DNA from: Streptomyces venezuelae
GTDB taxonomy: Bacteria; Actinomycetota; Actinomycetes; Streptomycetales; Streptomycetaceae
DNA length: 64,000 nt
Direction of reading: 5' to 3'
Assembly (NCBI RefSeq): GCF_008642275.1
Contig: NZ_CP029189.1
Location: 1,297,001-1,361,000, forward strand
A program made the position numbers and the translations under genes. This document shows, piece after piece, positions 16,682-24,521 of the stretch (the stretch's first letter is position 1; every line of letters starts with the position of its first letter). Under the pieces are notes generated by a model, which searched no databases, was not told where the DNA came from, and worked only from the letters and a program-made list of their open reading frames with translations.

Positions 16682-16687
16682 CCTAGG
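16682..16687. repeat. Target-site duplication, right copy (CCTAGG)
   Basis: Second copy of the hexamer at 15604-15609. It contains the TAG stop codon of the lrp gene (minus strand, 16683-16685). Confidence 0.9.
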
Positions 16688-17138
16688 CCGGGGCGCCCGA
16701 GGTGAAGCGGCGCAGGAGCGGGGAGAGGACGAGCACCGACTTGGTGCGTTCCACGAACGGCTCGCCCGCGATGCGTTCCAGGACCCTCTCGAAGTGGCGC
16801 ATGTCCGAGGCGAAGACCTGGACGAGGGCGTCCGCGTCGCCGGTGACGGTCGACGCGGCCACCACCTCGGGGTACCGCTCCAACCCTCGCCGGATGTCGT
16901 CCGGCGAGGTGTTGTGGCGGCAGTAGATCTCGATGAAGCCCTCGGTCTCCCAGCCCATCGCGGCCGGGTCCACCCGGACCGTGAAGCCGGTGATGGCGCC
17001 TTCGGCACGCAGCCGGTCCACGCGCCGCTTCACGGCGGGGGCCGAGAGACCGACCTCGGAGCCGATGTCCGCGTAGGAACGCCGGGCGTCCTCGGCGAGG
17101 GCGTGCACGATGCGTTCGTCGAGATCGTTCAGTCGCAC
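16683..17138 (-). CDS. Lrp/AsnC-family regulator
   Basis: The 151-residue protein has the AsnC helix-turn-helix at the N-terminus (DERIVHALAEDARRSYADIGSEVGLSAPAVKRRVDRL) and a C-terminal RAM ligand-binding domain (VVAASTVTGDADALVQVFASD). Such proteins form octamers and wrap DNA at phased sites, responding to an amino acid. It starts with GTG 10 bases after the stop of the amino-acid permease gene, so it is the second gene of that operon. It is a likely regulator of the permease and of davA-davB, both preceded by phased TTGCG repeats. Confidence 0.9.
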   Translation of the reverse strand: MRLNDLDERIVHALAEDARRSYADIGSEVGLSAPAVKRRVDRLRAEGAITGFTVRVDPAAMGWETEGFIEIYCRHNTSPDDIRRGLERYPEVVAASTVTGDADALVQVFASDMRHFERVLERIAGEPFVERTKSVLVLSPLLRRFTSGAPA

Positions 17139-17148
17139 TGCGGGTGGA

Positions 17149-18603
17149 TCACTTCTCTGCTGTGGCCAGTCGGGAGCGGCGGATGCCGTACAGGAAGTAG
17201 AACACGAGGCCTGCGATCATCCAGCCACCGAAGACGATCCACGTGGCGGTATCGAGGCTGAACATCATGTAGCCGCAGGCGATGACGCCGAGGATCGGCG
17301 TGACCGGGAACAGCGCGACCTTGAAGGTGCGCGGCATGTCCGGGCGGGTCCTGCGCAGGATGATGACGGCGACGTTGACGAGGCCGAAGGCGAAGAGGGT
17401 TCCGATGCTGGTGGCGTCGGCCAGCTTGCCGAGCGGGATGAAGGCCGCGAGGGCTCCGCAGAAGAGGGAGACGATCACCACGTTGGCGCGGGGGGCTCCG
17501 GTCTTCGCGTTGACCTTGGCGAAGACCTTGGGGACGAGGCCGTCGCGGGACATGGCGAAGAGGATGCGGGTCTGGCCGTAGAGCACGGCGAAGACGACGG
17601 AGGCGATGGCGACGACGGCACCGGCGGCGAGGACGACGCCCCAGAAGGTGTGGCCGGAGACGTCGGTCATGATCTGCGCGAGCGCGGCCTCGGTGCCCTC
17701 GAAGTCCTGCCACGGCATGGCGCCGACGGCGACGAAGGCGACGAGGACGTAGAGCACGGTGACGATCAGCAGCGAGAGCATGATCGCGCGGGGCAGGTCG
17801 CGCTTGGGGTTCTTGGCCTCTTCACCGGCGGTGGAGGCGGCGTCGAAGCCGATGTACGAGAAGAAGAGCGTGGAGGCGGCGGCGCTGATGCCGGTGACGC
17901 CGAGCGGGGCGAGCGGGGCGTAGTTGCCGGCCTTGATGCCCATGAAGCCGATGCCGATGAAGAGCAGCAGGGTGACGATCTTCACGCCGACCATGATCGA
18001 GTTGACCCGGGCGCTCTCCTTGGCGCCGCGCATCAGGAAGACCATGGCGAGGAGGACCACGACCAGCGCGGGCAGGTTGATGAGACCGCCGTCGCCGAGG
18101 GGTGCGGAGACCGCTTCGGGGATGGTGATGCCTATCGTCCCGTCGAGCAGTTCGTTGAGGTACTCACCCCAGCCGACGGCGACCGCCGCGACGGACACGC
18201 CGTACTCCAGGACCAGGCACCAGCCGCAGATCCAGGCGATGAGCTCGCCCATGGTGGCGTAGGAGTACGAGTACGAGGACCCGGAGACCGGGACCGATCC
18301 GGCCAGCTCCGCGTAGGAGAGCGCCGAGAACAGGGCGGTCAGGCCCGCGATGACGAAGGAGATCGTCACGGCGGGGCCGGCCTTGGGGGCCGCGGTGCCG
18401 AGGACCACGAAGATGCCGGTGCCCAGGGTGGCGCCGATGCTGATCATCGTCAGCTGCCACATGGTGAGCGAGCGGCGCAGCGTGCCGCCCTCGCCCTGGC
18501 CGCCCTCGGCGACGAGCTGCTCGACGGGCTTGCGGCGCATCAGCGGGTGGACGGGCCTACTGGGCTCGGACGTGAGCGGTGGCGCCTGGCCGGTTTCGAG
18601 CAC
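17149..18603 (-). CDS. APC-superfamily amino-acid permease (CAT/YfnA type)
   Basis: The 484-residue protein has about 12 transmembrane helices and the cationic-amino-acid-transporter signature: a cytoplasmic start RRKPVEQLVAE, then LTMWQLTMISIGATLGTGIFVVLG, FFSYIGFDAASTAGEEAKNP, and RILFAMSRDGLVP. The GTG at 18603 follows AGGAG by six bases; the frame is open further upstream. A cationic substrate (lysine or arginine) would fit the amino-acid 2-monooxygenase pathway nearby, but this is inferred from context. Confidence 0.9.
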   Translation of the reverse strand: MLETGQAPPLTSEPSRPVHPLMRRKPVEQLVAEGGQGEGGTLRRSLTMWQLTMISIGATLGTGIFVVLGTAAPKAGPAVTISFVIAGLTALFSALSYAELAGSVPVSGSSYSYSYATMGELIAWICGWCLVLEYGVSVAAVAVGWGEYLNELLDGTIGITIPEAVSAPLGDGGLINLPALVVVLLAMVFLMRGAKESARVNSIMVGVKIVTLLLFIGIGFMGIKAGNYAPLAPLGVTGISAAASTLFFSYIGFDAASTAGEEAKNPKRDLPRAIMLSLLIVTVLYVLVAFVAVGAMPWQDFEGTEAALAQIMTDVSGHTFWGVVLAAGAVVAIASVVFAVLYGQTRILFAMSRDGLVPKVFAKVNAKTGAPRANVVIVSLFCGALAAFIPLGKLADATSIGTLFAFGLVNVAVIILRRTRPDMPRTFKVALFPVTPILGVIACGYMMFSLDTATWIVFGGWMIAGLVFYFLYGIRRSRLATAEK

Positions 18604-18775
18604 GTGTGACTCCTTTGACACTGCGGGTGGGGATAAGGCTTCGACCGCAGCGGTCCGGAGCGGGCGGGCAGGAGCCAGCCTGGGCATGGGGAACCGCCGA
18701 GCAGGCGGTCCACGCCACTCCACGTACAGCGAGTGAGCCTACGAGCTGAGAGATACCGCCCGTAATGCACCATCC

Positions 18776-18852
18776 TTGCACATTGGCGCACGATCATTGC
18801 GCGGATCTGTCACCGACAGTCGTTTGTTGCGTATGGATGATCGATCGCTGCG
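18776..18852. promoter_or_regulatory. Phased TTGCG-type array upstream of permease-lrp
   Basis: TTGCA (18776-18780), TTGCG (18797-18801), TTGCG (18827-18831) and CTGCG (18848-18852) lie on one strand with spacings of 21, 30 and 21 bases, whole helical turns. Two are preceded by GATC (GATCATTGCGC, GATCGCTGCGC). The array is about 170 bases upstream of the permease start, in a 326-base stretch (18604-18929) without a gene. Confidence 0.6.
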
Positions 18853-18929
18853 CAGGTCTCCCGGAAGCCCGTTCATTGACACTTCGTCAGATCTGTCGCA
18901 GCGTGTGCCGCCCCGGACCCTCCCGGATC

Positions 18930-19082
18930 ACGCGGGGTGCCGCCCGGGCCGGACCGGCGGCATTCGTCCGCTCCGCGGCGGTGCAACGGGGCCCGCGCGG
19001 GGTACGGGTGAACGCGGTGGCACCGGGGGTGGTGCGGACCCGCGGGCCGTTCCCGTATCCGACGATCGGAGGCGACCAGTGA
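18930..19082 (+). pseudogene. C-terminal remnant of a short-chain dehydrogenase
   Basis: The frame reads AAFVRSAAVQRGPRGVRVNA followed by VAPGVVRTRGPFPYPTIGGDQ and a stop. GPRGVRVNAVAPGVVRT is the conserved SDR segment after the YxxxK helix. No Rossmann motif, catalytic Tyr or start codon with SDR sequence lies upstream, so at least 180 residues are missing. Its TGA overlaps the GTG of the next gene (GTGA), as in a former operon. Region 18776-18930 holds no recognisable SDR sequence. Confidence 0.65.
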
Positions 19083-20191
19083 CACCAGCGGGACCAGCAG
19101 GGCCGGCGGGCCCCGAGGGGCTGGAAGGGCCAGGACTGCCCGGCGAGCCCGCCGGACCGGCGTGGTCGGCCGGGCTGCGGCGCCACCCCGACGAGCCGTG
19201 TCCCTGGCAGGACGCGCTCCCCTTCCTGCGCGGCGTCGCCTGGCTGGACCGGGGACGGCCGGTGCGCGCCGACCCGGCCGACACCATGCGGCTGCCCTGG
19301 GACACCGGTGAGCGCTCCACCCTGCCCATCGGCGTCCGGCTGGAGTTCACCACCGAGAGCGCGCGGGCGGTGGAGGTCCGCTACCGGGCGACCGTGCCCG
19401 GCCCCACCGACGCGCTGCGCGACCTCGCGCACGGCTTCGCGCTCTGGGACCGGCACGGGATCGTCACCGAGGTGTTCACCGACCCGGCCGCGGAGGCCGT
19501 CGTACGCATCGGCCTGGGCGGCGGCACCGGCCCGTTCACCATCCACCCGCCCGAGACCCAGTCCCCCCTGATCCTCGGACTGCGCGGGATCGGCGGCCCG
19601 CTCGCCCCGGCTCCGCCCGCCCCGCGCTGGGTGGTGCACGGCGACTCCATCACCGAGGGCTGGTGGTCCACCCGCCCCGCGCACGGCTGGCCCGCCGTCA
19701 CCGGGCGGGCGCTCGGCTGGGACACCGTCAACCTCGGCTACGCGGGGGCCGCACGCGGTGAGCTGGCCACCGCCGAACAGCTGGCGGGCCTGCCCGCCGA
19801 CGTCCTCACGCTCGCCTTCGGCACCAACTGCTGGTCCCGGGTGCCCTTTTCGGCTCCCCTGCTGTACGAGACCACGCGGGCGTTCCTCGAACTCGTCCGC
19901 CAGGGCCACCCGCGGACCCCGATCCTGCTGGTCTCCCCCGTCCTGCGGCCCGACGCCGAGCGCACTCCCAACCGACTCGGCGCCACCCTCGGCGCCCTGC
20001 GGGACGCCATGGAGCGCGCCGCCCGGGACCGGATCGCCGCGGGGGACGACCGGCTGTCCGTGCTCCCGGGCCGCGACCTGCTCGGTCCCGAACACCTGGC
20101 GGACGGGCTGCACCCCAACGACAGCGGACATCAGGTACTGGGCCTCGCTGTGGCCACGGCTCTGCGGCGCGCGGGGTTCGGACCCGGCTGA
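19079..20191 (+). CDS. SGNH/GDSL-type hydrolase
   Basis: The 370-residue protein has an N-terminal beta-rich domain (about 40-175) and a C-terminal SGNH hydrolase domain with block I GDSITEGWWS, block III AFGTNCWS and block V DGLHPNDSGH. It is probably an esterase acting on acetylated sugars or lipids. No signal peptide is seen. The GTG at 19079 has GGAGG six bases upstream and was chosen over the longer frame; the Gly/Pro-rich first 30 residues look like a flexible segment. It overlaps the stop of an SDR remnant. Confidence 0.85.
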   Translation: MTPAGPAGPAGPEGLEGPGLPGEPAGPAWSAGLRRHPDEPCPWQDALPFLRGVAWLDRGRPVRADPADTMRLPWDTGERSTLPIGVRLEFTTESARAVEVRYRATVPGPTDALRDLAHGFALWDRHGIVTEVFTDPAAEAVVRIGLGGGTGPFTIHPPETQSPLILGLRGIGGPLAPAPPAPRWVVHGDSITEGWWSTRPAHGWPAVTGRALGWDTVNLGYAGAARGELATAEQLAGLPADVLTLAFGTNCWSRVPFSAPLLYETTRAFLELVRQGHPRTPILLVSPVLRPDAERTPNRLGATLGALRDAMERAARDRIAAGDDRLSVLPGRDLLGPEHLADGLHPNDSGHQVLGLAVATALRRAGFGPG

Positions 20192-20309
20192 GTGAAACAG
20201 CCCACACCGGAGCGGGTGAACAGATCGCGCCCACCGCGGCGTGTCCTGGGCAGAGTTGACGCCATCACGGTGGCGGACACGAAGCACACCACACGTGGGA
20301 GAGATCAAG

Positions 20310-21272
20310 ATGGGCATCAAGCGCGGAACCACCCTGGCCTCGGCCGCGATCGTCGTCGTCCTCGCGGCAACGGCCTGCGGCCCCACGGACGACAAGGCCG
20401 CGGACACGACCAAGCCGGTGGGGGCCGCCGCCGCTGCCCAGGACTACGGGCAGGCCCCGGCCGCCGCCGACGGCGCCCCGGGCACGGGGCCCGCCGGACA
20501 GCTGGCCGCCGCCCCCAACGACCAGCTGGGTTCGGTCCTCACCGACAGCGCCGGGCTCACCCTCTACCGCTTCGACAAGGACACCGCCAAGCCGCCGAAG
20601 TCGAACTGCGACGGCGACTGCGCGAAGACCTGGCCGGCGGTCGCCGCGGGCGATGTCACCGCCGCGTCCGGCATGGACCCGGCGCTGCTGGGCGAGGTCG
20701 TGCGCACCGACGGCAGCAAGCAGCTGACGGTGGCCGGCTGGCCCGCGTACCGGTACGCCAAGGACGCCAAGCCGGGCGACGTCAACGGCCAGGGCGTCGG
20801 CGGGGTCTGGTTCGCCTTCGGGCCGGACGGCAAGAAGGCCGCCAAGGGGGCGGCGGCGGCGCCCGCCGCTCCGGCTGAGGGCGAGGCCCCGGCCGGTGGC
20901 GCCGCCCAGGCCGACGGGAAGCTGTCGGTGGCCAAGGACCCCAAGCTGGGCGAGCACATCGTCGACGGCAAGGGCATGACCGTCTACCGGTTCAAGCCGG
21001 ACACCCAGTGGCCGATGACCTCCAAGTGCGTGGGCGACTGCGTGGCCAAGTGGCCGGTCGTCGCGCCGGTGGAGAAGGCCGAGGGCAAGGGGATCGTCGA
21101 GAAGAACTACACGGTGCTCAACCGCCCGGACGGCCAGAAGCAGCAGAGCGTCGACTGCTGGCCCGTGTACACCTTCACCGGCGACAAGAAGCCCGGAGAC
21201 GTCAACGGCCAGGGCGTGGGCGGCACTTGGTACGCCGTGTCCCCCGACGGCAAGCTCATCACCGTCCAGTAG
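20310..21272 (+). CDS. Lipoprotein with two PF03640-type secreted repeats
   Basis: The 320-residue protein has a lipoprotein signal with lipobox LAATAC (Cys near residue 23), an Ala/Pro-rich linker, and two related domains of about 105 residues. Each shows the family motif (LYRFDKDT and VYRFKPDT), a CxGDC pair (NCDGDCAKTWPAV; KCVGDCVAKWPVV) and the ending GDVNGQGVGG-W. It should be anchored outside the membrane; the family is linked in some actinobacteria to redox or haem-related electron transfer but the function is not established. A GGGAGA ribosome site is present. Confidence 0.88.
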   Translation: MGIKRGTTLASAAIVVVLAATACGPTDDKAADTTKPVGAAAAAQDYGQAPAAADGAPGTGPAGQLAAAPNDQLGSVLTDSAGLTLYRFDKDTAKPPKSNCDGDCAKTWPAVAAGDVTAASGMDPALLGEVVRTDGSKQLTVAGWPAYRYAKDAKPGDVNGQGVGGVWFAFGPDGKKAAKGAAAAPAAPAEGEAPAGGAAQADGKLSVAKDPKLGEHIVDGKGMTVYRFKPDTQWPMTSKCVGDCVAKWPVVAPVEKAEGKGIVEKNYTVLNRPDGQKQQSVDCWPVYTFTGDKKPGDVNGQGVGGTWYAVSPDGKLITVQ

Positions 21273-21305
21273 CCCCTGCCGTCCCTCCCCCCACCCCCGT
21301 TCGCG

Positions 21306-21342
21306 CGGCCCTCGCCCACATCCCCCCTGGGCGGGGGCCGCG
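21306..21342 (+). terminator. Terminator after the lipoprotein gene
   Basis: A 14-base stem (21306-21319 with 21329-21342, one G-U pair) with a nine-base C-rich loop lies 33 bases past the stop. Confidence 0.75.
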
Positions 21343-21360
21343 CCCCTTAGACTCGGGCGC

Positions 21361-22200
21361 ATGCTGCGCGTTCTGGCCGTCGACGACGAGAAGCCGCTCC
21401 TGGAGGAACTCCTCTACCTGCTGCGCTCGGACCCCCGGGTACGCCGCGCGGAAGGCGCCTCGGACGCCACCGAGGCCCTGCGCCGGGTCACCCGGGCGCT
21501 GGAGTCCGGCCCCGACGGGGCCGACGGCATCGACGTGGTGTTCCTGGACATCCACATGGCCGGGCTGACCGGGCTGGACGTCGCACGCCTGCTGGCCGGG
21601 TTCGCGCGGCCGCCGCTGATCGTGTTCGTCACCGCCCACGAGGGTTTCGCCGTACAGGCCTTCGACCTGAAGGCCGTGGACTACATACTCAAGCCCGTGC
21701 GCCCCGAGCGGCTGGCCGAGGCCGTCCGGCGGGCCTGCGAGCAGCTGAGCCGGTCCGAGGAGGGCCCGGTGGCCGCCGGGCCGGCCGCAGCGGCCCCCGT
21801 GGCGGGCGCACGGGCCGTGACGGCGCCGCGCCACCCGCTCGCCGAGGTCACCGTCGCCGACCGCGGACCGGACCAGATCGCCGTCGAACTGGGCGGGGTC
21901 ACCCGCTTCGTGGCGATCGCGGACATCTCCTACGTCGAGGCGCACGGAGACTACGCCCGCCTGCACACCGACGAGGGCAGCCACCTCGTCCGGATCCCCG
22001 TGTCCACGCTGGAGGAGCGCTGGGCGGCGCGCGGGTTCGTACGGATCCACCGCCGTCATCTGGTGGCCCTGGCGCGGATCGACGAGCTGCGGCTGGAGGC
22101 CGGGACCACCAGTGTCCGGGTGGGCGCGGCCGAGCTCCAGGTGAGCCGCAGGCACGCGCGGGAGCTGCGGGATCTGCTGATGCGGCAGGCGACCGGCTGA
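21361..22200 (+). CDS. LytTR-family response regulator
   Basis: The 279-residue protein has a receiver domain (about 1-125, DDEKP, phospho-acceptor Asp in VVFLDIHMAG, Lys in DYILKPVRPERL), an Ala/Pro linker and a LytTR DNA-binding domain (about 170-275, ISYVEAHGDYARLHT and RGFVRIHRRHLVAL). The LytS-type kinase lies downstream at 24518 after a small gene and a symporter, so this is a complete LytSR-like system that probably senses and controls uptake of a small carboxylate. Confidence 0.92.
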   Translation: MLRVLAVDDEKPLLEELLYLLRSDPRVRRAEGASDATEALRRVTRALESGPDGADGIDVVFLDIHMAGLTGLDVARLLAGFARPPLIVFVTAHEGFAVQAFDLKAVDYILKPVRPERLAEAVRRACEQLSRSEEGPVAAGPAAAAPVAGARAVTAPRHPLAEVTVADRGPDQIAVELGGVTRFVAIADISYVEAHGDYARLHTDEGSHLVRIPVSTLEERWAARGFVRIHRRHLVALARIDELRLEAGTTSVRVGAAELQVSRRHARELRDLLMRQATG

Positions 22201-22399
22201 AACCGGCCGCGCCCCGGCCGTCCCCGCCACCGCCGTCGGTCCGTCCGCGCCCGACCGTCCGGCGCTCGGGTGCGCCGTTCGTCGCGCGGGGAGGGACGTA
22301 CGGCGATCCGCCGGAACCGTCGGCCGCACCGCCCGTCGATCGGCCCTCGGCGCCGCCGCCCCTCTCGTATCGTGGATCTTCCGGCGCGGGAGGAGCGAG

Positions 22400-22675
22400 A
22401 TGTCCGAGATCCAGGCGCTGGTCGACGCCCTGAGCGGGCTGCCCCGGGCCCGGCCCGCAGGGCCCGCCGAAGCCGAGGTGCTGCTGGCCCGGCTGCGCAG
22501 TGCGGCGGCCCGCTGGGCCGACATCCTGTACGAGGCCCGCGAGGGGGTCCGTGAACAGGTGCCGCCGCGCGCGGAGGCGGCCCTGACCCTGGCGTTCCGG
22601 CGTGCGGAGGAGTCGTACGTGGAGCTGGAGATCGCCCTGCGCGACTGCGCGGAACACCGCGACCCGGCCCTCTGA
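22400..22675 (+). CDS. Small conserved hypothetical protein
   Basis: The 91-residue, helix-rich protein (WADILYEAREGVREQVPP, AFRRAEESYVELEIALRDC) has a good GGAGGAGCGAG ribosome site. It lies between the response regulator and the symporter of the LytTR locus and could be an accessory protein of that system, which is inference from position only. The preceding 199 bases hold no gene. Confidence 0.65.
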   Translation: MSEIQALVDALSGLPRARPAGPAEAEVLLARLRSAAARWADILYEAREGVREQVPPRAEAALTLAFRRAEESYVELEIALRDCAEHRDPAL

Positions 22676-22790
22676 CGGGGGCTGTCCGGCCGGGCGGATC
22701 CGACGGCTCCGGTGGGTCCGAATCGAGCCTGTCGCCCGGTCGGGGGCGTGCGTAGACTCCGGACACCCCCTCCAGCCGAAGGACCGCCCG

Positions 22791-24521
22791 GTGAACCAGA
22801 CGTACGCGCTGACCGCGGTCGCCGTCGTCGTCCTGGTGACGGTTCTGGTCGGCGCGCTGGGCCTGCGGATGTCCCGGACCACCTCCGACTTCTACGTCGC
22901 CTCGCGCACGGTGGGGCCCCGGCTGAACGCGGCGGCCATCAGCGGCGAGTACCTGTCCGCCGCGTCCTTCCTCGGAGTCGCGGGGCTGGTGCTGCTCCAG
23001 GGGCCCGAGATGCTCTGGTATCCGGTGGGCTACACCGCCGGGTACGTGGTGCTGCTCGTGCTGGTGGCGGCCCCGCTGCGCCGCTCGGGCGCGTACACGC
23101 TGCCCGATTTCGCGGAGGCGCGGCTGGAGTCGCCGGTGGTGCGCCGGATCGCGGTGCTGTTCGTGGTCGGGGTCGGCTGGCTCTACCTGCTGCCGCAGTT
23201 GCAGGGGGCGGGGCTGACGCTGGAGATCCTGACCGGGGCGCCGTACTGGGTCGGCGGGCTGGTCGTCGCGTTCGTGGTGACGGTGGCGGTGGGCTGCGGC
23301 GGGATGCGTTCGGTCACCTTCGTCCAGGCCTTCCAGTACTGGCTGAAGCTCACCGCTCTGCTGGTGCCGGCCTTCTTCCTGATCGCCGCCTGGGCCGGGG
23401 ACGGCTCGCCGCGGGCCACCTTCGACGCACCGGCCGTCTTCCGGGAGCACACCGCGGTGACGGTCGCGCAGGACGTGCGGCTGTCGGTGGCGAAGCCCCT
23501 GACGGTGACGGTGACCGGGCAGGTGGACGGGCACGGCTACGTGTCGGTGCCGCTGACCCTGGCCGCCGGCGAGCATTCCGTACGGGCGCACGCGCGGCTG
23601 GAGTTCGCCCCGGACACGCCCGTTCCGGACACCCTGGCCGAGACGCGGCCCGGGGTGTCCACCTGGGCGGTGCCGACCTCCGACGGGCTGCGCGCGTACC
23701 GGCTGTACGCCACCTACGGGCTGATCCTGGCGACCTTCCTCGGCACGATGGGCCTGCCGCACGTCGCGGTGCGGTTCTACACCAGTCCCGACGGGCGGAC
23801 CGCGCGGCGCACCACGCTGGTCGTGCTCGCGCTGGTCGGCGTCTTCTACCTGCTGCCGCCGGTGTACGGGGCCCTGGGCCGGATCTACACGCCCGAGCTC
23901 GCCCTGACCGGTGACGCGGACGCGGCGGTGCTGGTTCTGCCCGGGCGGATGCTCGGCGGGGTGCTCGGCGAGCTGCTGGGTGCGCTGCTGGCCGGGGGTG
24001 CCTTCGCGGCGTTCCTGTCGACGGCGTCGGGGCTGACCATGGCGGTGGCGGGGGTGCTGCACCAGGACGTGCTGCCGGCCCGCGGGGTGCGCAGTTTCCG
24101 CTCGGCGGCGGTCGTGGCGATCCTGGTGCCGCTGGCCGGGAGCGTGGCGGCGACGCAGGTTCCGGTGGCGGACGCGGTGGGCCTGGCCTTCGCCGTGTCG
24201 GCGTCCTCGTTCTGTCCGCTGCTGGTGCTGGGCATCTGGTGGCGCGGGCTGACGCCGCCGGGTGCGGTGGCCGGGCTGGTCACGGGCGGCGGGGCGGCGC
24301 TGGGCGCGGTGCTGGCGACCCGGGCCGATCTGGCGCCGCCGGGCTGGACGCACACGCTGCTGGCGTGGCCGGCGGCGTGGTCGGTGCCGCTCGGGTTCCT
24401 GACGATGGTGGGGGTGTCGCTGGCCACCCGGTCGCGGATCCCGGCGGGCACCGCGGCCACCCTGGCCCGGCTGCACCTGCCGGAGGTCGTGGCCGGGGAG
24501 CGGGCGGGGGGTCCGCGGTGA
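22791..24521 (+). CDS. Sodium:solute symporter (ActP/MctC-like acetate or monocarboxylate permease)
   Basis: The 576-residue membrane protein shows SSS-family features: SRTTSDFYVASRTVGP, SGEYLSAASFLGVAGLVLLQG, and QAFQYWLKLTALLVPAFFL, with about 13 helices. As in ActP-type permeases there is a large extracytoplasmic insertion (about residues 205-300), here rich in beta strands. It likely imports acetate, pyruvate or a related acid. The GTG follows GAAGGA by seven bases. It overlaps the start of the kinase gene by four bases (GTGA), so transporter and sensor are made together. Confidence 0.9.
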   Translation: MNQTYALTAVAVVVLVTVLVGALGLRMSRTTSDFYVASRTVGPRLNAAAISGEYLSAASFLGVAGLVLLQGPEMLWYPVGYTAGYVVLLVLVAAPLRRSGAYTLPDFAEARLESPVVRRIAVLFVVGVGWLYLLPQLQGAGLTLEILTGAPYWVGGLVVAFVVTVAVGCGGMRSVTFVQAFQYWLKLTALLVPAFFLIAAWAGDGSPRATFDAPAVFREHTAVTVAQDVRLSVAKPLTVTVTGQVDGHGYVSVPLTLAAGEHSVRAHARLEFAPDTPVPDTLAETRPGVSTWAVPTSDGLRAYRLYATYGLILATFLGTMGLPHVAVRFYTSPDGRTARRTTLVVLALVGVFYLLPPVYGALGRIYTPELALTGDADAAVLVLPGRMLGGVLGELLGALLAGGAFAAFLSTASGLTMAVAGVLHQDVLPARGVRSFRSAAVVAILVPLAGSVAATQVPVADAVGLAFAVSASSFCPLLVLGIWWRGLTPPGAVAGLVTGGGAALGAVLATRADLAPPGWTHTLLAWPAAWSVPLGFLTMVGVSLATRSRIPAGTAATLARLHLPEVVAGERAGGPR

